Of a DNA stretch of 64,000 nt, positions 34,442-43,040 are shown piece after piece (within the stretch, counting starts at the first letter, position 1; every line of letters begins with the position of its first letter). The DNA is taken from NCBI RefSeq assembly GCF_900099785.1, contig NZ_FNDS01000016.1:21661-85660 (forward strand), given 5' to 3'. Origin of the DNA: Pseudomonas panipatensis (lineage in GTDB: Bacteria; Pseudomonadota; Gammaproteobacteria; Pseudomonadales; Pseudomonadaceae). Below the pieces are notes generated by a model. That model was not told the origin of the DNA. It was given only the letters and a program-made list of their open reading frames with translations, and made no database searches. A program made the position numbers and the translations under genes.

Positions 34442-34540
34442 TCAGAAAGCACTCTGGGGGGCAGTGATCAGCAGCGATGGTTCTGATGGTTGGAAGAGCG
34501 CCGGCAGGCTGGAATTTAGCAGTTTAGAGGAGAGTCTCAT
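34442..34540 (-). pseudogene. OprD-type porin remnant (start codons only)
   Basis: The minus-strand frame from ATG 34540 reads MRLSSKLLNSSLPAL and then runs to a stop after 32 codons. The intact porin at 43041-44369 starts MRYSSKPFNCSALAL, and the 50 bases upstream of both ATGs align well (34541-34590 against 44370-44420). So the porin that should follow this regulator has been deleted except for its leader and the first 12-15 codons. Confidence 0.6.
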
Positions 34541-34672
34541 TGATCGGTTACCCCAATTTTCGAATATGTAATTGAATTTTCGGAGTTTTGCGCATGAGTT
34601 GTGGATTTCTTCAATAAATTAAAGTGTCTGATCTTATCAATTTTCGGCAGGGTGTTAGGAGAAAGCTCAAGC

Positions 34673-34728
34673 TGGCGTGTGGCGTGTGGCGTGTGGCGTG
34701 TGGCGTGTGGCGTGTGGCGTGTGGCGTA
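34673..34728. repeat. 7-bp tandem repeat (TGGCGTG x8)
   Basis: Seven perfect copies of TGGCGTG (34673-34721) and one ending TGGCGTA (34722-34728). It sits in the non-coding stretch where the porin was lost. The unit length is the same as at 22364-22391. Confidence 0.85.
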
Positions 34729-35546
34729 TTAGGTTTTTCCAGGAGGGTTAAGGCAAATGAACGAAAATGAAATATTGTTAACTTAATTAAATTTTATTAA
34801 TTTTCTTTAGATTCTATTTCCCCTCAAGTCGTCGCGTGAGCGCCAGTCGCTGGTGGCTGATCTCGCTGATTTTTGGCTAATAAGATTCAAATGGCAGCCA
34901 GGGGAGGTATAGGGCTTTTGGTTTTATATAATTATCCGTTGGTGACATTGACTTTGGCTGGCTAGGCGCTCTCTTCTGCAAGGGTTGAGCTGCCGGCACT
35001 AATGCAGTCCCCTCTCGCAATGGAAATCCCAATAGGAATATCTGGATCACTGTTAGTTCCTGCGTAATCAGGATCCTCACTGGCATTGAGACAGCGAAAG
35101 CGGGCAGGTAATGTGCGGCTGGTGGTTAGCTGTGGGATGCGTGGTTGTGAGTCTTCTGTGTCACCAGCAACGCAGAGCAGGCTCGACGGATTCTGTGCGG
35201 CGACGATGCGCTGTGGCGGAATATGCGCAGGCAGACGCCGGCCTGGCGTGGCCATTGGCAGCTCGGGGCCGAAGGCGCTTTTGGTCCTGCGCAGGCGCTG
35301 CCTCGCACTCCTCGGACGCAATCGAGCGCCTCGATGTATCAGAAGGGCGTCGCGCGAGGAGTGATGCACTGAATTGTCGTACATACGACAGGTTGGAATG
35401 CAGCGGGTTTTGCCGGTGATATGGCAGGTCGGTTTTTCCTCGAGCGCGCGCAGTGCTTCCTTAAAAAATTATTCATTTTTGCAGCGAGGTAAAGCACCAG
35501 GATAGGGTGCGGCGGTGGATAAGGGGCACCTTCTTCACTGGCGGAT
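34729..35546. other. long gap with no convincing gene
   Basis: About 0.8 kb after the tandem repeat. The first part is AT-rich (34740-34830 is largely A and T). A frame at 34962-35384 on the minus strand (140 codons) is arginine-, proline- and serine-rich and looks random. Bases 34755-34790 align with the sequence upstream of the intact porin (44545-44580), so this is the porin's ancestral leader. I see no other feature. Confidence 0.5.
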
Positions 35547-35582
35547 AAAAAAAGAGGGCCACCCCAGTTGCTCGGTGGCCCT
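35547..35582 (-). terminator. rho-independent terminator on the minus strand (X copy)
   Basis: AGGGCCACC (35555-35563) pairs with GGTGGCCCT (35574-35582) around a 10-base loop, and the plus strand has A7 at 35547-35553, which is a U-run for minus-strand RNA. It therefore ends a transcript coming from higher coordinates, about 1 kb upstream of the porin start codon remnant. The Y module has the equivalent (44717-44749). Confidence 0.75.
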
Positions 35583-36097
35583 AGAAGGAGCCAAGAGATT
35601 ATCAATGATCGACAATGGTGTTTCGATTAAAATTTATTTCATTAAGTTTAAATTGCAGGTTTACGGTTCGTGATGGGGAGGTTTTATATTGGTTTCTACC
35701 GGAGGCTGCGGATGATTTCTTCACGGATAGCTGCAGCTTCATGCGCGTCGAGCTTGTCACCCTTGATCTAACCAGAACATTGAGCGCTGCCCGATGACGT
35801 CGAGATGGCGCCAGACAATGGGGGACGCGAGGAGTCTTTCGCAATCAACTGAGCGTTCACGCCATTCCCTGTTCACTGCATTGATAGCGGCAAAGGCTTC
35901 CACCGAACAGCTCGTCCCTCATTAGTTGAGCGCAAACCGTGGGTGGTAGGATGAGACATTGCGTATGAGTAGGTCGGGGAGTTGATCATGCGTCGCATAT
36001 ACCCACACTCCAGCAACTACTCCGGTAGGGAATCTGAAAAAAAATTCATTTCCAAGGGAACAGGCTGAAATGTCCAGCGCTGTAGGATTTCCTCGAG
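35583..36097. other. gap with no recognised gene
   Basis: The first 60 bases align weakly with those after the second minus-strand terminator (44750-44815), including AAGGAGC and an AT-rich TTCATT block. The rest carries short frames without family resemblance. It probably holds the minus-strand promoter for the terminated transcript and the promoter of the PtrA-like gene. Confidence 0.45.
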
Positions 36098-36130
36098 CCT
36101 AGAGCTTGAATCAATACAGATATGTATTGG
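36098..36130 (+). promoter_or_regulatory. conserved leader block and dyad before the second PtrA-like gene
   Basis: The 12-mer CCTAGAGCTTGA (36098-36109) is identical to the one at 15049-15060. The dyad is CAATACA (36112-36118), GATA loop, TGTATTG (36123-36129). Compared with the first copy, both arms changed together (CGATACC/GGTATCG to CAATACA/TGTATTG), which points to selection on the pairing. Confidence 0.55.
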
Positions 36131-36156
36131 CGCCCCCTGTAAAAGGAGTCTGCATC

Positions 36157-36369
36157 ATGAAATCCATTAAAGCGATGTTGGTTTTGGCCCTGATGGGCGT
36201 ATCTGTTGCGGCCATGGCCGAAGACGGTGGCGACAAGGTAATGGCAAGAATGATTGCCGCTCGAGACGCTTCGATGGCCCATTACCTTCAAGTAGAGCAC
36301 GCTCGTACTCAGACTGCAGTTGTCACTAACCAAGGTTCAGGGTCCGGAAAAGTTCAACGCACTAACTGA
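36157..36369 (+). CDS. PtrA-like small periplasmic protein (copy 2)
   Basis: This 70-residue protein has a signal peptide (MKSIKAMLVLALMGVSVAAMAED) and a mature chain beginning DGGDKVMARMIAARDASMAHYLQVEHARTQ, ending VQRTN. It aligns along its whole length with the copy at 15107 (signal, DGGDxV, AARxxxMxHYxQVE, RTN ending). The His/Gln-rich tail differs. A response regulator converges on it. It is probably another copper- or metal-stress target, but that rests on family resemblance. Confidence 0.6.
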   Translation: MKSIKAMLVLALMGVSVAAMAEDGGDKVMARMIAARDASMAHYLQVEHARTQTAVVTNQGSGSGKVQRTN

Positions 36370-36492
36370 TGCTGTTCTGCCCCAGTTGCCTGTCTGACCG
36401 TCGGCATAGACCTTATGCGCTTAATTCTCGTGGCATGCCGGCGGTCAGCTTGGCAAGCTGTGGGCCAAGACGTTGAAACAGTAAACTCTAGG

Positions 36493-37203
36493 TTATCCAA
36501 TGTCCGGCACAGTTAATTTTGAGGTCTTTTCTGAATCTATTCGATACCCCGAGCCTGGCACGGTTAAGATTAGTGAATGACTGAACCCTTCATCAAGTTT
36601 TTGCCGCAAGCGATAAATGTGTTTGTCAATGACATTGTCATTCGGAGAGAAGTCATAATCCCAGACGCTTTCAAGTAGCATAAGGCGAGTGACGACCTTG
36701 CCAGCATGGCGCATGAGTTGCTCCAGAATTAGGGTTTCCCGATGAGCGAGTGGGATTCTTCGGCCGTGACGTGTTGCCAAGCGTAGTGCGCAATCCAGAT
36801 ATAATTCCCCGACTCGAAGGATGCGTGCTGGTCCCGGCGAATGATTGCGAGTACGCAATAAGGCCTCAAGGCGCGCAAGTACTTCCATGAGAGAGAAGGG
36901 TTTGGGCAAATAGCCATCGCAACCTGCTCGCAATCCTTCGATTCGTTGCTGAGTCAAGGCCATGGCGCTGAGCATCAATACAGGAACAAACTCACCCTGA
37001 CGGCGAAGCTCACGAACCAAGGTCAAGCCATCCATGCCGTGCAAACATCTGTCGAGAATAAGGGCATCGTAGATGCCCTCTAGCGCAAGGGCCAAGCCAT
37101 CCGGTCCAGTTTTAACCGCATCAACGACATGCCCGGCTTCGCTGAGTCCGCGAACCAGGTAGGAGGACGCGCTAGTGTCGTCGTCGATCACCAGAATTCG
37201 CAT
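36493..37203 (-). CDS. OmpR-family response regulator (second copy)
   Basis: This 236-residue regulator has a receiver (MRILVIDDDTS; phospho-Asp in ALILDRCLHGMDG; switch Lys in GYLPKPFSLME) and a winged-helix domain with NVIDKHIYRLRQKLDEGFSHSLILTVPGSGYRI. It pairs with the regulator at 15526: same orientation towards a PtrA-like gene, similar C-terminus. No kinase accompanies it. The 37386-37510 fragment beside it is a remnant of another receiver gene, so the kinase pair that accompanies copy 1 was lost here. ATG 37203 is used; an upstream ATG at 37347 is in frame but not supported. Confidence 0.85.
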   Translation of the reverse strand: MRILVIDDDTSASSYLVRGLSEAGHVVDAVKTGPDGLALALEGIYDALILDRCLHGMDGLTLVRELRRQGEFVPVLMLSAMALTQQRIEGLRAGCDGYLPKPFSLMEVLARLEALLRTRNHSPGPARILRVGELYLDCALRLATRHGRRIPLAHRETLILEQLMRHAGKVVTRLMLLESVWDYDFSPNDNVIDKHIYRLRQKLDEGFSHSLILTVPGSGYRIDSEKTSKLTVPDIG

Positions 37204-37385
37204 GCGGACCTCGACAATGGAAGAGTGAAACTTTTTTCGTGCCGTCGAAACTATGCAGGCCTCGCCGACTCGACACACTATGGCATCAATTCGCCCAGAA
37301 GGCAGCGTCGCGGACGGCCCAGTCGCGCAACGCGGCAAGAAGACCACAACCTCAAGTGACGGCCTTTGAGGGTGGGCCTGCCTCC

Positions 37386-37510
37386 TCTGGTGAGGTAGAT
37401 GTCGCCCTCCAGGATGATGGCGTCTCCGTCTTTTCGATCAGTGAGGGCTTCGATGGTTTTCTGCGGGCAGCGACGGTGTCTTCGATCTCGCCGCTCATTA
37501 ATCGACTAAT
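37386..37510 (+). pseudogene. receiver-domain remnant of a response regulator
   Basis: The plus frame reads SGEVDVALQDDGVSVFSISEGFDGFLRAAT, which follows the N-terminal receiver segment of the regulator at 16407 (SREIESALQDHGFTVTSVGNGRDGLLQAA). It begins and ends abruptly. Its position, next to the second regulator, is that of the regulator-kinase pair in copy 1. This is the only remaining piece of that pair. Confidence 0.55.
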
Positions 37511-37525
37511 CGTCGTCGCAGCAAT

Positions 37526-37909
37526 TTAGAACCACCCGAGACGCCTGCAGGCGCTATAAATCAAATACACACCAAGACCACAGACAAAAATTCCAAATAG
37601 CAGGCGTAGTTGAGATCCCGGTATATGGCTGGCAAATATCGCTCCAACCCAAGAGCCAAGGAACATGGTTGCAGCGAGAATAATGGCAGCACGTATGTCG
37701 ACACTCCCATGTCTATAGTATTCGATCGCCGCTGCAAGACCTACAGGTGGCAGTAGAACTGCCAGTGAGGTGCCAGTTGCCATATGCTGGGAAAAACCAG
37801 CGAAGTAGATCAAGGCGGGAACTATGACGATGCCACCGCCAACGCCGAATAGCCCCGCAGAAATGCCACCGAGGGTGCCGATAACAATGAATAACAACCA
37901 TGCTGGCAC
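37526..37909 (-). CDS. half-size TSUP (TauE/SafE) permease, copy 2
   Basis: This 127-residue protein has about four helices and the signature VIGTLGGISAGLFGVGGGIVIVPALIYFAGFSQHMATGTSLAVLLPPVGLAAAIEYYRHG. It aligns with the 125-residue copy at 18474 end to end, so both genes are complete half-size forms. Its orientation relative to the regulator is changed: copy 1 follows a kinase, whereas this gene runs on the opposite strand to the fragment. No other partner is visible. Confidence 0.8.
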   Translation of the reverse strand: MPAWLLFIVIGTLGGISAGLFGVGGGIVIVPALIYFAGFSQHMATGTSLAVLLPPVGLAAAIEYYRHGSVDIRAAIILAATMFLGSWVGAIFASHIPGSQLRLLFGIFVCGLGVYLIYSACRRLGWF

Positions 37910-38339
37910 GGAGTTTCTCCTTTCTCAAAGGATCAAGAAGTTCAACTTTACCCTGAACAGCCCAGCAAGTATTGGATGAATTGCTAAGATATGCATTTTT
38001 TGAAGGAAGGATGTGTCGCCTGTACGAGTCCGGAAAGGGATCCTGTAAAACTAGGTGCTATCGCCGGACAATGCGATGCAGTTGCTTTCTGAGTGCCAGC
38101 GTCGATGTTGGTTCGCCATCCGTTTCTGTCGACTGAACCATCGGGTCAACCCTGGTGTGGGCTAGGTGAGTATTTCTGATCCGCATACTGACCACATGGG
38201 AATCAACGTCATGCATGCCGGCGTACACTGCTTGGCCTGTCCTGGGCAGGGGCGCTGACTTCCTGCGTCTGTTCGTTCTGCTGATGTTCTACATCGGCAT
38301 GAGTTTCCTGCTTAAGTGATTCATCCCTAGGAGAAAGCG
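37910..38339. other. gap before lgt, with one short frame
   Basis: About 430 bases. It holds the small frame at 38215-38319 (separate entry) and otherwise nothing that I recognise. The lgt promoter should lie here. Confidence 0.4.
38215..38319 (+). CDS. small membrane peptide or 3' remnant
   Basis: A 34-codon frame, MPAYTAWPVLGRGADFL then RLFVLLMFYIGMSFLLK, has one hydrophobic C-terminal helix. It ends 20 bases before lgt. There is no clear ribosome site, so it may be the 3' end of a membrane-protein gene that is mostly lost; in pseudomonads a TauE/SafE-type permease often precedes lgt, but the similarity here is too weak to name. Confidence 0.3.
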   Translation: MPAYTAWPVLGRGADFLRLFVLLMFYIGMSFLLK

Positions 38340-39173
38340 ATGCTGCCTTATCCACAGATCGACCCGGTTGCGGTGTCGCTCGGCCCCCTGAAAGTCCACT
38401 GGTACGGCCTGATGTACCTGATCGGCATCGGCGGCGCCTGGTTCCTCGCCTCGCGCCGGCTGAACCGCTTCGATCCGACCTGGAGCAAGGAGAAACTCTC
38501 CGACCTGGTGTTCTGGGTGGCCTGTGGCGTGGTCCTCGGCGGCCGCATCGGCTACGTGCTGTTCTACAAGCTGGATTACTACCTGGCCAACCCGCTGGGC
38601 CTGTTCAAGGTCTGGGAGGGCGGCATGTCCTTCCATGGCGGACTGCTCGGGGTGATGCTGGTGACCTGGTGGTTCGGCAAGCGCAACGGCAAGAGCTTCT
38701 TCCAACTGATGGACTTCATCGCACCGCTGGTGCCGATCGGCCTGGGCGCCGGGCGTATCGGCAACTTCATCAACGCCGAGCTGTGGGGTAAGCCCACCGA
38801 CGTGCCCTGGGCGATGATCTTCCCGCCCTACAGCGACCCGGCGCAGCTGCCGCGCCACCCCTCGCAGCTCTATGAGTTCGGCCTGGAAGGCATCGCCCTG
38901 CTGATCATCCTCTGGCTGTTCACCAGCAAGCCGCGGCCGACCGCCTCGGTCTCCGGGTTGTTCATCCTCTGCTACGGCCTGTTCCGCTTCTTTGTCGAAT
39001 TCTTCCGCCTGCCCGACGCCGACCAGGGTGCCGGTGGCAACGGCGGTCCGGGCTACCTGGCCTGGGATTGGCTGACCATGGGCCAACTGCTCTGCGTGCC
39101 GATGATTCTCGGTGGCATCGCACTGATGATCTGGGCCTACCGCTGCGCGGCGGCCAGGGCTCCGCTCAGATGA
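38340..39173 (+). CDS. lgt: prolipoprotein diacylglyceryl transferase
   Basis: This 277-residue inner-membrane enzyme adds diacylglycerol from phosphatidylglycerol to the lipobox cysteine of prolipoproteins, the first step in lipoprotein maturation. It has about seven helices, the [10 protein letters not shown] start, [10 protein letters not shown], the [13 protein letters not shown] motif with its conserved His, and the Lgt signature [13 protein letters not shown] near residue 140, plus the RHPSQLYE segment. TAGGAGAAAGCG precedes the ATG. It is in an accessory area between lipoprotein gene sets, so it may be an additional copy; the essential lgt near thyA cannot be checked here. Confidence 0.92.
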   Translation: MLPYPQIDPVAVSLGPLKVHWYGLMYLIGIGGAWFLASRRLNRFDPTWSKEKLSDLVFWVACGVVLGGRIGYVLFYKLDYYLANPLGLFKVWEGGMSFHGGLLGVMLVTWWFGKRNGKSFFQLMDFIAPLVPIGLGAGRIGNFINAELWGKPTDVPWAMIFPPYSDPAQLPRHPSQLYEFGLEGIALLIILWLFTSKPRPTASVSGLFILCYGLFRFFVEFFRLPDADQGAGGNGGPGYLAWDWLTMGQLLCVPMILGGIALMIWAYRCAAARAPLR

Positions 39174-39489
39174 GCCTGACGTCGATCGAGAAGTTCGCCG
39201 ATCGGTGAGTTCTCCATTAACCATCAAATCCCCACGCAGTTGCCAATGGGCTGGTCGTAATTGTCTCGCCAACCCCGCAATAGGCCGCCTAAGCGGATTG
39301 TTTGTCAGTGGCCAGATCGCACCAGGCCTTGCCAAGGCGGCCATTGGCGAGGGCGCTGGCAGCGACAGGATTGCGTAGAGCAGGAGCTGCTGCAGTTCGT
39401 TTCGCCACGGGGCGCCCTTGCCCACTACCAGTCGCGATGGCTGGTGCCAAAGTGCGCTAGCAAGAGCGGCTGATGGAGTTCTTCGTTGA
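39174..39489. other. gap between lgt and the Y promoter block
   Basis: No gene recognised. In module X this position holds the divergent RND pump gene; here no trace of it could be read on the minus strand apart from the promoter block itself starting at 39490. Confidence 0.45.
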
Positions 39490-39600
39490 TTCAATGAACC
39501 GCTTTAGTCTGCGGATTTTTACCTAACAGCCGACCTCTCGTTTGGTGAAGGATTTTTCATCTTCCTAGTAAAGATTTCTTCATGGGGTTTCATTTGTCCG
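39490..39600 (+). promoter_or_regulatory. duplicated promoter block before the third lipoprotein (Y copy)
   Basis: It aligns with 30602-30712 over its whole length. 39570-39600 is the 31-base core (AAAGATTTCTTCATG, GGGTTTCATTTGTCCG), with one change from the X copy. Such strong conservation next to diverged flanks argues for a functional binding site, most likely for the paralogous OmpR regulators of the two modules. Confidence 0.6.
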
Positions 39601-39701
39601 CCGCCGCCGCGCGCGCCACCCTGCACCTTGTTCCAAGCGCCCCGGCCATGCCGCCGCGCCATTCCGGGGCTAGTGTATTCCCCCTGTCTCGAGGTCTCTG
39701 C

Positions 39702-40109
39702 ATGTCACATCTAAGTCGCCTGTCCATCCCCGCTTTGTCGCTGGTCGCCCTGCTCGCCGGCTGTGCCGGACCCATGCCCAAGCCGGATCCGAGCGAAGCC
39801 TGGGTCAGCCTCGGCGAGGAAACTCCGAACGTGCTGATGGCCGAGAAGCTCGACGGGATGAACTTGTCCGACGGCCGCTTCTTCGAAGTACCGGCCGGCG
39901 CCCACGACCTGGAAGTGCAGCTGTACGATAACTCCGATAGCAACGCCCAGGAGGTGTGCGACGCCACGCTGCGCTACGACGGCTTCGTCCCTGGCGCTCG
40001 CTATCACTTGCAGGAAACCAGCCTTGGCCGCGAGTTCCAGGCCAGGTTGTATGACGCCAAGGGTAAGCAGGTAGCTGAAACCGATAACTTCCGCTGCATT
40101 CCCGGCTGA
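39702..40109 (+). CDS. small lipoprotein, paralogue 3
   Basis: This 135-residue protein has a lipoprotein signal (MSHLSRLSIPALSLVALLAGC, lipobox LAGC) and the shared domain: AGPMPKPDPSEAWVSLGEET, EKLDGMNLSDGRFFEVPAGAHDLEVQLYD, CDATLRYDGFVPGARYHLQETSLGREFQARLYD, ending FRCIPG. It is most like paralogue 2. The C at CDATL and the C before the end may form a disulfide. It is the first gene of module Y and lies just before the minus-strand regulator-kinase-regulator set, which converges on it. Confidence 0.8.
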   Translation: MSHLSRLSIPALSLVALLAGCAGPMPKPDPSEAWVSLGEETPNVLMAEKLDGMNLSDGRFFEVPAGAHDLEVQLYDNSDSNAQEVCDATLRYDGFVPGARYHLQETSLGREFQARLYDAKGKQVAETDNFRCIPG

Positions 40110-40193
40110 GTCGTCTCAGGACGTGTTCCGGCAACCGGCGCCGCGTCGGCGAGGATGCGAGTTCCTCGTCCGCCGTGTCGCGTTACCCGTCGC

Positions 40194-40838
40194 TCAGCGT
40201 TCGCGCAGCAGCAACGAACGCTTCAGGCGATAGCCGTAGCCGCGCAATGTCTCCAGGCAATCTCCCGCCCCCAGCTCAGCCAGTTTGCGCCTCAGCGCGG
40301 CGATGCGCCGTTGCAGGCGCGCCGGCTGGATGTCGCCGCCATCGCCCCACAGCGCTTCTTCCAGGCGCGCGATCGGTATGACCCCGCCGTGGCGACCAAA
40401 CAGTTCCAGCAGCCGCTGTTCGTCGCGGGTCAGTTCGACGCGCCGGGCGCCGAGGCCGAGCTGCGGTAGCCCCAGGGACAGCCAGAGTCCGATGGCGTCA
40501 GCGGGCGCTGGCACGCTGCGCAACAGTGCTTGCACCCGCGCGCGCAGTTCTCGTGCGCTCACCTCGACGGGCAGGCACAGGTCAGCGCCGGCGCGCAGGC
40601 AGGCCACGCTATTCGATGCGCCGCAGCCATGAAGCACCAGCAGCGCCGCCTGTCCCCGGGGGGCGGCGCACAAGGACAGCAGGGCGGGGTACTGCGCGGG
40701 CAGCTCGAGCACCACCAGTTGGAACTGTCCTGTGGTCATCAAGTGCCGCGCCTGTTCCGGGCTGGCGTAGCTGGCGGCCAGCGGCAGATCGCGGGCCCGC
40801 GAACCGTCGGCGTCACGAGTAACGTAAAGCAGACTCAA
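40194..40838 (-). CDS. OmpR-type regulator with a degenerate receiver
   Basis: This 214-residue protein has a receiver-like N-domain and an intact winged-helix C-domain (ARLQRRIAALRRKLAELGAGDCLETLRGYGYRLKRS). In the receiver the phospho-acceptor region reads QLVVLELPAQYP, with Glu where Asp is expected, and the usual KPF switch is replaced by CLPVEVSA. The acidic pocket is reduced to one Asp (TRDADG). So it is probably phosphorylation-independent, or constitutively active if the Glu mimics phospho-Asp. It is the last gene of a minus-strand operon with the regulator and kinase (7-base gap to the kinase stop) and is missing in module X. Confidence 0.8.
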   Translation of the reverse strand: MSLLYVTRDADGSRARDLPLAASYASPEQARHLMTTGQFQLVVLELPAQYPALLSLCAAPRGQAALLVLHGCGASNSVACLRAGADLCLPVEVSARELRARVQALLRSVPAPADAIGLWLSLGLPQLGLGARRVELTRDEQRLLELFGRHGGVIPIARLEEALWGDGGDIQPARLQRRIAALRRKLAELGAGDCLETLRGYGYRLKRSLLLRER

Positions 40839-40844
40839 CGACTT

Positions 40845-42233
40845 TCAATCCAGCGGCGATGCGGCGTGACAGCAGACACAGAAACTGGCACCGCCCAGTT
40901 CGCTCTGCTCAATACGGTAGGGGAAACCGTGCAGGGAGAAGATCGCCGCGACGATCGACAGGCCGAGGCCGAAGCCGCTCTGGGTGCTTCCCTGGCGGCC
41001 GCGGAACAGTCGACGAAACACCGCTTCGCGCTCCTCGGGCGGCACGCCGGGGCCGGAATCGAGAACCGCGATGCAGCAGAAGCCATCGCGCTCAAAGGCA
41101 CGCAGGCTGATGCGCCCGCCGTCGGGGGTGAACTTGATGGCGTTGCTCAGCAGATTGCCGAAGGCCTCGAACAGCAGTGCGCGGTCGCCCCTGAAACCGG
41201 GCAATCCCTCGGCGCAATCCAGATCCAGGGACTGTCCGTGTTCCTCGGCCAGCGGCAGGAAGAATTCCTGCAGCTCGCGCAGCAGCGGCAGCGCCTGCAA
41301 GTCCTCGAAGGAGGCCCGCCGGCGGTGGTCTTCCAGCTCGGAGATGCGCAGCAGTGCTCGGAAACGCAGCATCAGCGAATCGGTCTCGTCGATGATCCGC
41401 TCGAGCTGGGCGTTCTGCTGCGGCGAGTCGATCTGCAATTGCAGACGGTGCAGTTGCGCGCGCAGGTGGGTGAGTGGCGTGCGCAGATCGTGGGCAATGC
41501 TGTCGCAGACGCCTTTGACTTCCTGCATCAACTGGACCACGCGGTCGAGCATGCCGTTGACGATGGCCGCCAGCATGTCCAGTTCGTCGCGCCGCTGCGA
41601 TAGCGGCAGGCGCCGCGCCAGGTCGCCGGCAATGATCGCCTCGGCGCTACGCTGAATTTGCTGGATGCGCCGTTGCGGGCGGCGGCGCAGCAGGTGCCAG
41701 CCGATGATGCCGGGAATCAGGGTCAGGGAAATGCCCCATAGCAGCGCGTGGAAGATAATTCGGTTGACGGCGCTCAGCGAGCCGTTGTCGCGTACCAGTA
41801 CCAATAGGCGCCCGTTGTCGGCGTTGACCAGCAAGGCGTCGCAACTGCTCTGCAACTGGCTGCCGTCGATCAGCCGGTCGCAGCGCTTGAGGCGGTGCAC
41901 CTGGCCATCGCGCTTGAGGCTCTGGGGAATGTGGCTGACCTTGCCGCTGATCGGCTTTCCATAGTGGTCGAACAGCCCGTAGGCGTCATTGGCCCGTTCA
42001 TCGAAGACCTGGCTGGTGCTCAGCGCGGCGTCCAGCTTGTCGCCCTCGAAGCGTGAGAACAGGTGGGCGCGAGAGCGCAGCGAGTGCGCCGAGAGGCTGT
42101 CCAGGTAGCTGGACACCTCCCAGTAAAGGGTGCCCATCAGCAGGCAGCCCCAGGAAACGAAGAGGAAGCTGTACAGCGCGAGCAGCCGGCTGCTCGACGA
42201 GCGCCAGCCCTTAGAGGGGTTCGGCAAGGACAT
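40845..42233 (-). CDS. sensor histidine kinase, module Y
   Basis: This 462-residue kinase is a paralogue of the one at 32244, equal in length. It has two membrane helices (LLALYSFLFVSWGCLLMGTLYW; FHALLWGISLTLIPGIIGWHLL), a periplasmic sensor with KRCDRL and SSCDALL, a HAMP linker, phospho-His in CDSIAHDLRTPLTHL, N box LLSNAIKFTPDGG, G1 DSGPGVPPEE and G2 GFGLGLSIVA. It overlaps the regulator by 23 bases. The sensor domains differ modestly between copies, so the two may sense different levels or ligands. Confidence 0.9.
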   Translation of the reverse strand: MSLPNPSKGWRSSSSRLLALYSFLFVSWGCLLMGTLYWEVSSYLDSLSAHSLRSRAHLFSRFEGDKLDAALSTSQVFDERANDAYGLFDHYGKPISGKVSHIPQSLKRDGQVHRLKRCDRLIDGSQLQSSCDALLVNADNGRLLVLVRDNGSLSAVNRIIFHALLWGISLTLIPGIIGWHLLRRRPQRRIQQIQRSAEAIIAGDLARRLPLSQRRDELDMLAAIVNGMLDRVVQLMQEVKGVCDSIAHDLRTPLTHLRAQLHRLQLQIDSPQQNAQLERIIDETDSLMLRFRALLRISELEDHRRRASFEDLQALPLLRELQEFFLPLAEEHGQSLDLDCAEGLPGFRGDRALLFEAFGNLLSNAIKFTPDGGRISLRAFERDGFCCIAVLDSGPGVPPEEREAVFRRLFRGRQGSTQSGFGLGLSIVAAIFSLHGFPYRIEQSELGGASFCVCCHAASPLD

Positions 42234-42894
42234 AGCCGGCTCCGCGTACTGTCTTGATCAGTGGCTCCAGGCCGGGCTGATCGATCTTTTTGCGCAGGCG
42301 GCCGATATGCACGTCGATAAGGTTGGTGCCGGGATCGAAGTGATAGCCCCAGACCTCCTCGAAGATCATCAGCCGCGAGAGCACTTGGCTGGCATTGCGC
42401 ATGAGGAACTCCAGCAGTTTGTACTCGGTGGGCAGCAGGTTGAGCACCTGGCCGTTGCGCCGCGCCTCATGGTTGATCAGGTCGAGTTCCAGGTCGGCGA
42501 TGCGCAGCACGGTTTCCGCCGAGCCCACCTGTTGCTGGCGGCGCAACAGGACCTCGACCCGCGCGGCCATCTCGTCCGGGGCGAAGGGCTTGGTCAGGTA
42601 GTCGTCGCCGCCGGCGCGCAGGCCACGGATGCGTTCGTCGACATCGGAGAGGGCGCTGATCATCAGTACCGGGGTGGTGATGCCGAGGGTGCGCAGGGTG
42701 GTTACGATGGCCAGGCCGTCGAGCTCCGGCAGCATACGGTCGAGAGTGATCACGTCGTAGCCGCCGCCGACCGCCTTGACCAGGCCCTCGCGGCCGTTGC
42801 GCACCCAGTCCACTTCCAGGCCGTGGCATTGCAATTCGGTGAGGATTTCCTGGCCGGTGATCTCGTCGTCTTCGATCGTCAGGATGCGTCGCAT
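42211..42894 (-). CDS. OmpR-family response regulator, module Y
   Basis: This 227-residue regulator starts MRRILTIEDDE, has phospho-Asp in VITLDRMLPELDG, switch Lys in DDYLTKPFAPDE and a winged-helix domain ending NLIDVHIGRLRKKIDQPGLEPLIKTVRGAGYVL. ATG 42894 is used because the receiver starts there; an upstream ATG adds 39 residues. The porin gene lies about 150 bases upstream in the same direction, so regulator, kinase and the degenerate regulator probably follow the porin on one strand without a visible terminator. Confidence 0.9.
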   Translation of the reverse strand: MRRILTIEDDEITGQEILTELQCHGLEVDWVRNGREGLVKAVGGGYDVITLDRMLPELDGLAIVTTLRTLGITTPVLMISALSDVDERIRGLRAGGDDYLTKPFAPDEMAARVEVLLRRQQQVGSAETVLRIADLELDLINHEARRNGQVLNLLPTEYKLLEFLMRNASQVLSRLMIFEEVWGYHFDPGTNLIDVHIGRLRKKIDQPGLEPLIKTVRGAGYVLAEPL

Positions 42895-43040
42895 GGTTCG
42901 TTCCGCGTGGCTCGATGGCCTATTTTGCGTCGAACGAACGCCGTGAATCCTTAAATCTTTTTTCATTTTTTCGGGCGGACGCCGCGGCAGGACGGGCGCG
43001 GGAACGGACAAGGGGGGAAATCCGTCCCGCGCGCCCAGGA

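Noticed and set aside
38289..39494. 401-codon minus-strand frame over lgt
   Set aside because: Shadow of lgt; the plus strand carries the Lgt signature.
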